Shown: positions 21,700-31,262 of the stretch, one piece after another
Layout: each line of letters begins with the position of its first letter
How positions within the stretch are numbered: position 1 is the first letter of the stretch
Assembly (NCBI GenBank): GCA_020796225.1
Contig: CM036765.1
Span: 34,252,066 to 34,316,065, forward strand
DNA: 64,000 nt
Origin: Arion vulgaris
Taxonomy: Eukaryota > Mollusca > Gastropoda > Stylommatophora > Arionidae
Direction of reading: 5' to 3'
Made by a program: the position numbers and the translations under genes
The notes under the pieces: model-generated
Seen by the model: the letters and a program-made list of their open reading frames with translations, nothing else
What the model was told of the DNA's origin: nothing
Databases searched by the model: none

Positions 21700-22510
21700 G
21701 CGTTTTTCTGTCCACCAACCGATCGCCTTCCCCCTTCAAGCTCGCCATACATCAACTGTTTTTGGATGTGTTTATCATTCATCCGAGCAACGTAACCGGC
21801 CCATCTCACTTTTACCTTATTCAACATGGTGTTGACGCTTGGGAATCTTAGCTCGTACGAGGATTTCAGTATTTGAAATTTTGTCCTGCCATTTTATTTT
21901 GAATAGTCTGCGTAGATAACTTGTATGGAAGTGGTTTAGTTTTCTTGCGTAGAGAAGCGAGTTATGTCTCTCTGAAGTACAGCAGCGTGGTTATCACTAT
22001 AGCCCGGTAAACTATTAGCTATGTGGCGGCGCTTTTCGCTACCATACAGTAACACGCAGCCTTCCAAATACAGCACTGGCTTTGGATATCCTATTGTTGA
22101 CCTCAGAGTCTATGTTTGCCGATTTTGACAGAGTCCTGCCAAGATGGGCAAAGTTGTCCGTTGGCAGGAGAAGCTGGTGTAAATATTGATTACTGGATCA
22201 TGGTACAGCTCTCTACGGGCGGGCTGAAATATGACCTCAGCTTTCCTGATTAATGGCAAGGTCAAACATATCACAGGCTATTTTTTTTCGATTCAGAAGC
22301 ACTAGAGCTTTCAGCGCTTCGTCTCGGTGGAATGGACATCGTAACCCTTCGGTTCGGTGCCACAAACACCGTAAATCTGGAGAACCTGTGGCTTTTCTGC
22401 CAGCCCGCGGAATTAAACCGCACTCACAAGGGGATTGATCACAGGCTATAGAAAACCTGTCCATGTAGATCTGCATATCTTCCTCAGGGTTGTTAGTGAG
22501 AACGCGTATC
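21700..22510 (-). pseudogene. LINE RT C-terminal part, split by SINE-A
   Basis: Minus-strand LINE. From 22510 downward: TNNPEEDMQIYMDRFS, interrupted by SINE-A, continuing IACDMFDLAIN, then after a gap FAHLGRTLSKSANIDSEVNN and RISKASAVFGRL, and finally NKVKVRWAGYVARMNDKHIQ and KQLMYGELEGGRRSVGGQK (21710-21820). These are ordered blocks of the region after the catalytic Y/F-A-D-D box and the tail of an endonuclease/RT polyprotein. The region between 21830 and 22080 is coding in other frames. The catalytic part is not present. Confidence 0.85.
22282..22437 (-). mobile_element. SINE-A nested in LINE, with target duplication
   Basis: 5'-truncated SINE-A: T-rich tail complement at 22282-22289, core repeats with CATCGTAACCCTTCGGTTCG and GGTGCCACAAACACCGTAAA, and the B-box region AGCCCGCGGAATTAAACC. 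The A box is missing. ATCACAGGCTAT occurs at 22270-22281 and again at 22438-22449, a 12-bp duplication within the LINE codons for S-I-A-C-D. Confidence 0.85.
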
Positions 22511-22749
22511 TTATGTCTCTCTCTCTCACTTTCGTATATATATATATATTTTCGTCTGACTCCTTTGAATTCAGGCGTTGTCATGGCGCTAAATATGGCG
22601 CCTCTGACTTACTTTTGTGCAGGATCCCTCGCCATTCAGGCGATCTTTACTTCGACTTCAGAGGTGCTTGTAACTCAGATCACCAAGTAACAGATCAAGG
22701 TTAGCTGTAGTCCAAACACATAACATAAAAAATAGAATAAAATGTCCCC

Positions 22750-23112
22750 AGCCTTTTCAGACCTTACGGTATGAAATCACTTCACATTTCTATCACCTAG
22801 TGTGCAGAAGGTAATAGTGTCAATCAGTGGCGGCTCGTCATTAAGGGCCATTGGGGCCAGGCCCACCAAGAATAAAGTGTAACCTGTGCTTTTTACTTTA
22901 TAAATTAAAATATAACCTAATACAAAATCATGATTTTTCCGAAAATTTGTGTCTGGCCCCACCAACAAAAATGAGCACGAGCCGCCACTGGTGCCAATTC
23001 CTTTCCTCACGAATGGACGTCGAGAGTGCGATAGAACCCACAATCCTCTTGTGTCCGACTCAATAGGCAAATGCTTATGCATTACGACGATAATCCGTAC
23101 TACCGTAAGCAC
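22750..23112 (-). mobile_element. SINE-E, interrupted by hAT MITE
   Basis: tRNA-derived SINE on minus. Read 5' to 3': GTAATGCATAAGCATTTGCC, TTGAGTCGGACACAAGAGG, a degenerate B box GGGTTCTATCGC, then GAGGAAAGGAATTGG, the insertion, and a 3' end with TGTGAAGTGATTTCATACCG. Other copies are at 25138, 33945 and 56825. The 56825 copy lacks the MITE and therefore provides the empty site. Confidence 0.75.
22825..22990. mobile_element. hAT-type MITE, copy 1
   Basis: 166-bp element with 14-bp terminal inverted repeats CAGTGGCGGCTCGT / ACGAGCCGCCACTG and an AT-rich interior. It is flanked by GTGTCAAT (22817-22824) and GTGCCAAT (22991-22998), an 8-bp target duplication with one mismatch, as expected of hAT elements. 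A homologous copy is at 59920-60082. Confidence 0.9.
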
Positions 23113-23194
23113 AGCGGAAATCTTTTAGCCCAAGCTGGTCTTAAACCCGGAATGTTAACTTGCAGCGTCAGAATTTTAGTGGTCAATAATGTAG

Positions 23195-23475
23195 CGTGAG
23201 AGCCGCGGTAGCGTAGTTGTTAGTCAACTCGCTTCTCAAGGCTGATGGTCCGGGTTCAACTCCCGCAGTGGGGTGGAATTTTCCCGACCGCGACGGCTCT
23301 CAGGTCGACCCAGCCTCAACTGGGTACCAGACATGCTCTGGGAAAGTAAAGGCGGCCGGTGTGATGCTGACCACACCACCCATCGTGTGCCGACGGTCAA
23401 TGAAAATACAGGCCTAACACTGTATTGCCCTATATACCACAAGGTATGAAAGGGTTCCTTTACTTTTACTTACTT
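23195..23475 (+). mobile_element. SINE-B, full length
   Basis: tRNA-derived SINE. Head AGCCGCGGTAGCGTAG (A-box region) and GGGTTCAACTCCC (B box) within 23198-23270, then GACGGCTCTCAGGTCGACC, CATCGTGTGCCGACGGTCAA and the 3' end AAGGTATGAAAGGG, TTCCTTTACTTTTACTTAC. The same order is seen at 33362-33635, and in reverse at 1255-1410. Confidence 0.8.
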
Positions 23476-23699
23476 AATGTAGTGTGTTTTCAACTTCACT
23501 AACAACCCCTATTTACATATATACATTGCTTGTATTGGCATATTGAACAGAAGTGTGAACATCAATATGTGACCGAGTTTCCATTAACGCCAGATTCCGG
23601 TCGTCACAAGAATTTCTTCCATGAAGGAAACTATAAGTTGAGATTAACCTTATACTGATAAGTTTATGAGAGAGATACACGTGGACACTCTATGTGTCA
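23476..23699. other. Unassigned spacer
   Basis: No gene or repeat supported. Confidence 0.35.
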
Positions 23700-23965
23700 A
23701 TGATCATCATCAAATAGCTTGTCCTAAGCAGAACTTTGCCACGCCAACAGTCCTTCGGAATTTCTCTCTCTTATAGGGCAGATGTCCTGCCTCTGCAGCC
23801 GTCATGTTCAAACCATCAGTTACATCCTGAATCCATCTCCTTCTTGGTCTTCATCTTCTCTTTGCCGGTACCCCTCCTTCCATGATGTTCTTCTCCAGCC
23901 CTTCGTGTCTTTTTATGATGTGTAAGTGATACACCAGAGATATTCGTGCGGCTACACTATATGTG
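23700..23965 (-). pseudogene. LINE tail, family 4
   Basis: Minus-strand C-terminal LINE fragment: KRHEGLEKNIMEGGVPAKRR, then (after a frameshift) RRWIQDVTDGLNMTAAEAGH and TVGVAKFCLGQAI followed by the stop. Nearly the same peptide is encoded intact at 45163-45414 and, decayed, at 47188-47340. The 3' end of the element on minus is a TGAT-rich stretch (23700-23712 as ATCATCATC). Confidence 0.85.
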
Positions 23966-24479
23966 TATGTATGTGATACATCATAATCTACGTTTGGAAA
24001 GATGAGATTCTGAATATAGCGACATTTGACGAGTGTGTGTATGTGGTGGTCAGAGAGGGATGTGTTTCGTAAGAAGAGAATGATGGTGTAGGACTTGATA
24101 CTAGTGACATGATATATAGCGACCTGTAGAAATAACTGCACTGCGAGCTAAATGTAGCGATATGAAAATGAAACATAGCAATAATTATATTATTGATATT
24201 TTTTTGTGGGGTACATTGATATTTTTGCATGCTCCAGCTGTAGTCACTACATCGGGAACTTGATGAGATAGAGGTCACGTGAGTAGATGTTGGCTGTCAT
24301 AAACATCTGATATTTCAACATAGATCTGACTACACGTTTGTGCCCAGGTCGACAGCTAAATGTTAGTGGGGAAAGTGGTGACGCGTATTACGGAAATGCG
24401 CGTATTACAGTGTTTAGTGGTGAGTGGGGACGAGATTTTAGTGGTGGACAAGCAGTATTACAATTAAAAGTGTCTCAAT

Positions 24480-25030
24480 GGTGAGTGGTAGTGTTGTCGG
24501 GCGTACTGAAGATTCTGGTGAAGTGGTTAAGTCGTTGTCGGTATGAGATCTCAATGGTGAAGTGTTGAATCGTTTGTCTGGCGTTGAATCTCAATGGTGA
24601 AGTGGTTAAGTCGTTTGTCTGGCGTACTGAAGATCTCAATGGTGAAATGGTTAAGTCGTTTGTCTGGGTTGAAGATCTCAATGGTGAAGTGGTTAAGTCG
24701 TTTGTCTGGCGTACTGAAGATCTCAATGGTGAAGTGGTTAAGTCGTTTGTCTGGCGTACTGAAGATCTCAATGGTGAAGTGGTTAAGTCGTTTGTCTGGC
24801 GTACTGAAGATCTCAATGGTGAAGTGGTTAAGTTGTTTGTCTGGTGTACTGAAGATCTCAATGGTGAAGTGGTTAAGTCGTTTGTCTGGCGTACTGAAGA
24901 TCTCAATGGTGAAGTGGTTAAGTTGTTTGTCTGGTGTACTGAAGATCTCAATGGTGAAGTGGTTAAGTTGTTTGTCTGGTGTACTGAAGATCTCAATGGT
25001 GAAGTGGTTAAGTCGTTTGTCTGGCGTACT
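24480..25030. repeat. 45-bp minisatellite of tRNA A-box units, about 12 copies
   Basis: Unit contains AAGATCTCAATGGTGAAGTG, GTTAAGTCGTTTGTCTGGCG and TACTG. TGGTGAAGTGG inside each unit fits the RNA polymerase III A-box consensus TRGYNNARNGG exactly. The array ends by flowing into GATAGTTGTGGGTTCGAATC, the B-box half of the same tRNA-like head, so it is an expansion of the 5' part of a SINE. The left units are degenerate and the right ones near-identical. All three plus frames and two minus frames are open because 45 is divisible by three; I do not regard them as genes. Confidence 0.9.
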
Positions 25031-25130
25031 GATAGTTGTGGGTTCGAATCCAGACCGTGACATATGTCCTTTGTCTTTGTACCATTTGAGCAACACAATT
25101 CACGTGCTGCTCAAACCTGGGGATTAGCAT
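24997..25130 (+). promoter_or_regulatory. Intact A box and B box of a tRNA-type head
   Basis: The last array unit gives an A box TGGTGAAGTGG at 24997-25007, and 25041-25051 gives a B box GGTTCGAATCC, both perfect to consensus and 33 bp apart, as in tRNAs. This is a potential internal Pol III promoter. The downstream 80 bp are not matched elsewhere in the window, and no T4 terminator is near, so it is not a tRNA gene. The head is like that of SINE-F at 50998. Confidence 0.7.
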
Positions 25131-25137
25131 ACAGCTC

Positions 25138-25740
25138 TTTGTGGGTCGGTTTAGCGCACAGATTCCCAACCTTTTTCTGCCAACCGTCCACTTTGAACGA
25201 CATAAACGTTGTAACGCCCTCCCCATTATAACAGTTTGCCAACGCCCCCAATAAAATATATATATATATATATATATATGCTTTATTTATTTTCACTTTG
25301 ACATAGAAAATTGATATATATTTCTGTCATACATGGTCAATCAATTTTCAAATGATTATATACAGGAAATAGAAAGTTGATGGAAAAAATGGATCGTGTA
25401 AGATGTGCATAAGATGAATTCAATTGCAGAATTCAAATTTTAAATGATTATTCAATCGCAAAATCACGAGGAAAAAAAAACCCAAATGTTTCCCAACTTC
25501 TATCGCCCTCCTCCATTCCCCATAGAAAAATTCAGCGCCCACTGGGGGATTGGGGCGTTACCGCCGACTTTGGGAACTCATGGTTTAGCGTAACGCATAA
25601 GCTTTCGATAGACTAGGAAAAAAAATTCTAGGTTTAGTCCCACACTCAACATTCTACGCATGAGAAAGGAATTGGCCATTCTACCTCCTGCATACTGTGC
25701 TGAAAAGTTGAAATGACAGACACTTCATACCCTGAGAAGG
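25138..25740 (+). mobile_element. SINE-E split by a hAT-type MITE
   Basis: Left part to 25156 ends GGGTCGGTTTAGCG; right part from 25583 repeats GTTTAGCG and continues GTAACGCATAAGC-TTTCG, TTTAGTCCCACACTCAACA, then GAGAAAGGAATTGGCC and the 3' end TTGAAATGACAG...CATACCCTGAGAAGG. Divergent within the tRNA region (the GACACAAGAGGG block is lost). Confidence 0.7.
25157..25582. mobile_element. hAT-type MITE, 426 bp
   Basis: Starts CACAGATTCCCAACCTTTTT and ends with the inverted CATGAGTTCCCAAAGTC, sharing TTCCCAA at the same distance from each end. It is flanked by perfect 8-bp duplications GTTTAGCG (25149-25156 and 25583-25590). The interior holds a (TA)n run (25256-25279) and AT-rich sequence. 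No transposase. TTCCCAA near the ends plus an 8-bp duplication fits the hAT superfamily. Confidence 0.8.
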
Positions 25741-26285
25741 CTATGGAAATTTTATTTTATGTATACAGAAGTTGACCTGCCTGGAAACCATAAGACAGGA
25801 CTTAGCACTAAACATCCCTTGACCCAGTGCAGTATGAACAGAGATTATCGAATCTAGCCTATAACGGTAGTAAAAAGTGACCATAAGAAAAAACGTTTAC
25901 TTCATCAGTGAAGAGCAAATATATTATTGATATCTCAATGATAAAGCTGAGTGTCTGTTTGTGTCACATGGAAATACATAAGAACAAAATACTCTTAAAT
26001 CATGCCAGTTGGACAACCAATGTCTGAAGAAATGTGTAGGTCAACGCGACCATTTTCATCTCTTTACGTGCTTCCTTTACCAAGTTATAAGTTAGTTAAG
26101 TTGGTTTTAAAATGTATACATTTTATAGAATGTTCAGCCAGTCATTTTATTATGTCATTGCGCATGCGCAGCAGTAAATGGAAAAAACGTAGTTACACTA
26201 TTTGAGAACTGGGAATATCAATTTGAAAATCGGATCAACATTTCTTCACTTATCAAAACACACGAGACAAATTTAGCTTTCTGCT
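25741..26285. other. Unassigned
   Basis: No gene or repeat supported; a 67-codon frame at 26002-26205 has no recognised features. Confidence 0.35.
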
Positions 26286-26290
26286 TTTGT

Positions 26291-26682
26291 TTATAGTAGG
26301 GAATTATACGAAGTCGACTATTACTGTCGGCATTATGGTTTATAGTAGGGAATTATACGAAGTCGACTATTGCTGTCGGCATTATGGTTTATAGTAGGGA
26401 ATTATACGAAGTCGACTATTGCTGTCGGCATTATGGTTTATAGTAGGGAATTATACGAAGTCGACTATTACTGTCGGCATTATGGTTTATAGTAGGGAAT
26501 TATACGAAGTCGACTATTACTGTCGGCATTATGGTTTATAGTGAGGAATTTACGAAGTCGACTATTGCTGTCGGCATTATGGTTTATAGTAGGGAATTAT
26601 ACGAAGTCGACTATTGATGTCGGCATTATGGTTTATAGTAGGGAATTATACGAAGTCGACTATTGCTGTCGGCATTATGGCA
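26291..26682. repeat. 49-bp minisatellite, 8 copies
   Basis: Unit TTTATAGTAGGGAATTATAC, GAAGTCGACTATT(A/G)CTGTCG, GCATTATGG. Near-identical copies; the sixth carries a small rearrangement (AGTGAGGAATTTACG). The sequence after the last unit (AAAATTTTAGGAAATAAGACC) resembles the start of repeat R5. Confidence 0.95.
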
Positions 26683-27084
26683 AAAAATTTTAGGAAATAA
26701 GACCACAATCCAAAGTTTACTCAAGATAGGGTATTTGATGGTGACAACTGTAACAATACAGCTAAACGATGTTAGAAAATGTTATACATTTGATGGTGAC
26801 AATTGTAACAAATACAGCTAAAACGATGTTATAAAGTGGAGAATCACTATCAATATTATAATATGAATAAGCTTTGTCAAATGTTATTGTCGCTTTGTTC
26901 GAGAATGATAGAAATTTGACAAACATTATCGATATGTCGAAGCATCTAATGTCATTTACAAGTGCACTCCGTGATCTTAAAGATGATCGACCTTGATTAA
27001 CCTGGCACGTCGACATGTGTAGGTTAGGGAGCGAGACGACCTCCAGAAAGGAAGTTTCAACTGGGCTATAAATCAGATTGACAA
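26683..27084. other. Unassigned with a short duplication
   Basis: A stretch of about 50 bp (ATTTGATGGTGACAACTGTA..CAGCTAAACGATG) occurs twice in tandem at about 26730-26775 and 26788-26833. No gene supported. Confidence 0.5.
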
Positions 27085-28070
27085 AACACGTAATCACAAA
27101 GTACTGTAGTTTTACAAATTACAAAAACAATGACAAACTACAGCAACGTTTCGACCAACAAGGCCTTTATCAAGCAAACGAACAACAGGAGTGACAAATT
27201 TAAAAAACAAATGGACGAACAAATACAAACGTTTCTAATGAAAATCTGAAATAAAACGAATAACGAAATAAATATAACACAAAAGACACACATAAAAACT
27301 AGAAATAGAACGGAAAACAATGAAAATCTAGTAAATATCTACTTGCATACATGCAACATATACCATATAGATTACAAGGCATGGGAAGAGAAAGTACTAA
27401 GAAGCATAGGAATGTAATACTTGAGCCCACGTGTCGCAAGGTGCCATACAAGAATCAACCGATTCTCCAGAGCAAATCGACTGCGATCATCGAGGAACAT
27501 GATCGGATGGCTGTGACCTGACATCGTAGCTCCTAAATGACCAGTATCATTGAAATGGGTTGCTATAGGGTCACAGAGCAAAAATGTGCAACCTCATTTC
27601 AATGATACCGGCCATTTAGGAGCTCACGATGTCCAGCATCCGATCATGTTCCTGATGATTGCAGTCGTTTGCTCTGAGAATCGGTTGATTTCTTTGTATG
27701 GTACCTTGCGACCACTGGGCTCAACGTATTACATTCCTATGCTTCAGCTCTCATCCCATGCCTTGTAATCTATATGTGTATATGTTGCATGTATTCAAGT
27801 TATATACTTACTAGATTTTTCATTGTTTCTCTCCGTTCTATTTCTGTTTTTATGTGTTTTTGTTGTTACATTTATTTCGTTTCGTTTTATTCTAGATTTT
27901 CATTGAAACGTTTGTATTTGAGTCGTCCATTGTTTTTTTAAATTTGTCACTCCTGTTTCGTTTGTTGATAAAGGCCTTTGTCGAACGTTCTGTATTTTGT
28001 CATTGTTTTTGTAATTTGTAAACTACAGTACTTTGTGATTACGTGTTTTGCCAATCAAATAGTATTACTG
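27085..28070. mobile_element. Large inverted repeat, probable Penelope-like element
   Basis: Two arms of about 480 bp in opposite orientation meet near 27575. Outer ends share ACGTAATCACAAAGTACTGTAG and its complement; the inner halves both encode a peptide ending in ENRLI...LRPLG (plus, 27604-27768) or its homologue on minus (27372-27581), preceded by HFNDTGHLGA. The spacing of H-F-N-x-x-G-H and of R-x-x-x-E-x-x-L-I...L-x-P-x-G resembles the C-terminal part of the GIY-YIG endonuclease of Penelope-like retroelements. Head-to-head partial copies are common in that group. Each arm also holds a hammerhead-like motif (27149-27172; 27968-27993). Assignment is moderate. Confidence 0.6.
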
Positions 28071-28142
28071 CAGTCTCATCTATTTTGTGAATATATAAAC
28101 CAGACTCAGACTGGACGAATGAGTAGTAGTGGACCGTAACCC

Positions 28143-28380
28143 CAGATAAGGCTATGAGTTGAGGTAAAAATTATCGGAAATCAGATCACAACTATCGCTT
28201 GATCCTCACACTTCAGTATTGTTAGATACAGATAACTTCTTTTTTTTTAAAACATGACGACATGCGAAATGAAGGTTGTATTATGTCATCAATTAAATTT
28301 AACAACGTAAAATATTAATAACACTTTTCATTAATGAATAATTATAGACTCATTTCATTGAGTAAGGTTAATAAAACTTA
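28143..28380. repeat. Dispersed repeat R5, copy 2
   Basis: Shares TTGAGGTAAAAATTATCGGAA, ATCAGATCACAACTATCGC, CAGTATTGTTAGATACAGA and TTTTCATTAATGAATAATTA with the copies at 4400 and 60520. Confidence 0.65.
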
Positions 28381-28644
28381 CAGCAGCTGCCTAACGCGAG
28401 GCCGTGGACACAATGGCTCTTATGTTAAACATTTCTGGCGCCTTAAGCTACTACATCGCTTTAACGTTAATTTTAAGGGTGGGGTGGGTAGGGATATTTT
28501 TCAATAACAGAAAGTTTTATTCTTTTGTTACATCACTATCGGGAACAGTGCTTTCCGTTTTTTTGCAATCTGGTTTTCTTGTGAACTATTCTACTGCCCC
28601 TAACCCCATCCAGGGCCGAGTCGTGCTATAATACACAGAGCCGG
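28381..28644. other. Unassigned
   Basis: Contains a 75-codon frame at 28404-28631 that is hydrophobic (ALSYYIALTLILRVGWVGIF) but unrecognised and without context. Confidence 0.3.
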
Positions 28645-28905
28645 CCGTATAAGGCGGAACTGTAAGGGGGCATAAGCGACAAAATCAAAATTACACTTGG
28701 AGATTATTTTAAGGAAAAAAACATTTAAGGGCGGCATTTCGAAGACTTGCATCATACTGAGAAAATATACCGCACGGTCCTGACCGCAACCTTTGCTTTC
28801 TTACTGAAGCAACTGCTGGCTTCATCTCTAAACTCATCGCTTCAAAAAACATAACTATCTGGGCTGATTTTGTATGAAACCTGCCATTACAGAATTTAAA
28901 CTTCA
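28645..28905 (+). repeat. Dispersed repeat R6, copy 1
   Basis: The stretch with ATTTAAGGGCGGCATTTCGA, AGACTTGCATCATACTGAG and TATACCGCACGGTCCTGA recurs inverted at 46880-47035 (there AGTATGATGCAAGTCTTCG). Family class unknown. Confidence 0.65.
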
Positions 28906-29164
28906 AGAAGTTGTATTGACAGTTTCAGTTCAGAAAAGAAACATTAAGGTTATTTATTTATCATCGATCTTCATTATTTCTATTTAAAAAATGATATTAC
29001 AACTTAATATGTACTAGCTATGAAAAGTTTAAAACATTTAGTAACTAGTATCATGTGCCGTTTAAAAAAATGGCTAAAACAACAATGGAACTACATTTTC
29101 TCAATGAGATGATCATTATTTTTTTTTTCATTGAATTTAAAGAAAATTCGTGTATTTATTGTGA

Positions 29165-29395
29165 CATGGCAGACTACGAAGGTCGTGGGTTCGAGTCCGC
29201 ACCGCGCCATTCTGTTCACAAGTGCAGTTTTTTCCAAAGACCCTAGGATTGTTGCTGGAGCTACGGAGTTCGTGCTTTGTGCAATACTCTCGGCAGGTGG
29301 CGTGCCATTTCTGCGGAGAGGACTGAGCCGTATGGGTAAAACCCGGTGCAATGAAGTCAATCCTTCGGCTTTTAAACCCTTTTTTTTTTTTTTTT
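29165..29395 (+). mobile_element. SINE-F, copy 1
   Basis: Head with GTGGGTTCGAGTCC (B box) and GCACCGCG, body TTGTTGCTGGAGCTACGGAG, GTGCTTTGTGCAATACTCTC, GGCAGGTGGCGTGCCATTTC, TGAAGTCAATCCTTCGGCTT and a T run at 29379-29396. The copy at 50998-51235 has the same order. The A-box half is eroded here. Confidence 0.75.
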
Positions 29396-29544
29396 TAAAG
29401 TTATTATAAAGCGACAGACATTTCTTCGCTAAAGATAACATCCTTGATAGAGAATATATCATGTGAATTCTGAACAAAGAAATCACAAAGTGGGGAATCT
29501 TAAATTCAAATTAACATTGCGAGAGTGGTGTATGTTTACAAAAA

Positions 29545-30560
29545 CTGTTAAGCAAGAGATCAATTAACATGACAATAGTTTCTTACAAAGTCTGGCATGT
29601 ATTAGCTAAAAGAAAGAAAACTTTCAGTGATGTAAACATAGTTAAAGAAGCAATGATCATTGTAGCTGAAACTCTGTTGTTCAATGATCATGAAGATAAA
29701 TCTAAACTTATGTCTTCCATTCAGTGTATTCAATTGTCTCATCAAATTGTAGCTAGACGATTTGAACAGATTTCTAATTCCTTGCAATCTCATATATATC
29801 GAAACTTGCAGTTGTGTGAATAGTTTTCATTTCAGTTGGATGAAAACACGAACATTTTGAATACTGGACAACTATGTGTATTTATTAGAATATTTGTATC
29901 TAATTTGATAGTAAAAGTAGAATTTGTTAAAAAACTTCATTTTAACGAATATGCTAGAGGGCTGGACAATTTTAACGTATTTCTTACATCTGTGAAGGAG
30001 AGTAACTTGTACTTTAAAAACTTGCTGCTAAAACAACTGATATGGGGCATCTTCAACTCCAAAATATCTCTTCTATCATTGTATTATCCACGGCGTCATA
30101 TTTGCATTGAGATACCGATCTTTTAGTAATTTGCACTACTTTTTTCAGCGCAGACCGTGATATATCATCCAACAGGAATCTTTATGCACAAAGGTGCTAA
30201 ATGTTGAGCTTGTCGTGAAAGTAGTAACTCGTAAGTTACAGCAGATTATCTTTAACCCGTCATCGATTGTTTAAAACTCGTTTGATATCAGATACTGATT
30301 ATGAAGATGTCATTTGCACAGACTTAAGTTGGCTGAGTTGAGGGTAGACAGTGAAACAATTCTACTTCGAGTATTCTAACTGAGATCAGGGAATTTATTC
30401 AATCATCGTTCGTGCAATATTACGGAAAACTTGATGACATATCCTAGTTCCAAGATCTAGTTGTCTTGACAGATATTATCTCCAAATTAAATAAGTTCAA
30501 TCTCGAACTACAAGGGAAAGATCGTAACATATCAGACATTATAAGTTTTTAGAAAAGAAA
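29545..30560 (+). pseudogene. hAT-family transposase relic (ZBED5/GTF2IRD2-like)
   Basis: Decayed cut-and-paste transposase. Frame 29569-29823 gives YKVWHVLAKRKKTFSDVNIV, VAETLLFNDHEDKSKLMSSI and IVARRFEQISNSLQSHI, then a stop, then FSFQLDENTNILNTGQLCVF (29830-29890), the block around the first catalytic Asp (L-D-E). After 30000 the frame shifts repeatedly: CxIIHQQESLCTKVL-type block at 30150-30200, RLFKTRLISDTDYEDV then DLSWLS at 30265-30335, and VVLTDIISKLNKFNLELQGK at 30455-30515. The order matches the hAT branch found in ZBED5 and GTF2IRD2 proteins. The zinc finger and C-terminal dimerisation region are not seen. Confidence 0.8.
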
Positions 30561-30594
30561 TGAAAACTTTGGATTGAATATTTCAACAGGAAAT

Positions 30595-30650
30595 CACTTT
30601 CTTTCTTTCTTTCTCTTTGTCCTTCTCAGCTTTTTTTTTTTTTTTTATTG
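30595..30650. repeat. CTTT-rich and poly-T low complexity
   Basis: (CTTT)n at 30598-30616 followed by a T run at 30630-30648. Confidence 0.85.
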
Positions 30651-30689
30651 TCCCTAGGCGTAGCAGATTTAACTGATGATCGATTTCCG

Positions 30690-31190
30690 AGATAGTGCAT
30701 GCTCGGTCGCTTGTTATGCTGTGGTATTGTGGAATTTTAAGATGTCTGTAACTTCATCAACCCATCTTTTTCTTGGTCTGCCATTTTCTCTTAATGATTC
30801 CATTTTCAGGTTGTACTCTCTTGCAATTGGTGTATTCTGGTTCATTCTCACCAAGTCGTCAAACCATTTGAGTCTCTGTTTTCCAATGAATCTAATAGCA
30901 GGTGTTGTTCCGACTGTTCTTCTAATTTCCTCATTTCTTATATGGTCTCTTCTTGTTTTATTTACCGCTTTCTTCAAGCATCTCATTTCACAGGTGGTAA
31001 TTTTTCTTTCTTGTTCTTTTGTCAGTGCCCATGTTTGGCACTGGTAGCAGAGTGTTGGTATAAAGATTGCATTTATAATATGTCTTTTAATCTCTACTGG
31101 AATTGCTGGGTGTTTCAAGATTGTGGTAAGCCATTCTCACTTTCTCACTTACCAAATTTGAAATCTATTGCGAAATCTATCCGTAGTTTT
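30690..31190 (-). pseudogene. LINE tail, family 5
   Basis: Minus-strand 134-codon frame (30714-31118): HIINAIFIPTLCYQCQTWAL, KKAVNKTRRDHIRNEEIRRT, IRFIGKQRLKWFDDLVRM, GRPRKRWVDEVTDIL. These are the 'L-C-Y-G-x-x-T-W', 'R-R-D-x-I-R-N', 'K-W-x-x-H/D' and basic 'G-R-P-R-x-R-W' blocks in correct order, so this is the best preserved LINE tail in the window. Coding similarity extends in another frame to about 31190. Same general group as the LINE at 7943. Confidence 0.9.
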
Positions 31191-31192
31191 GT

Positions 31193-31262
31193 TTGTCATC
31201 TTCTTCGTTTTGTCAAACATCTTCAACTTCTTCGTTTTGTCAAACATCTTCAACTTCTTACT
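31193..31262. repeat. 27-bp duplication next to LINE
   Basis: Two and a half copies of CTTCTTCGTTTTGTCAAACA plus TCTTCAA, placed where the LINE coding similarity stops. In the LINE (minus) direction it encodes a K/E-rich period, so it is probably a local expansion of LINE sequence. Confidence 0.85.

Noticed and set aside
23195..23275. Functional tRNA gene
   Set aside because: A- and B-box-like sequences are present but the cloverleaf does not close as I read it, and the sequence continues into a SINE body. The same goes for heads at 3967, 31645, 33362, 5610 and 25000.
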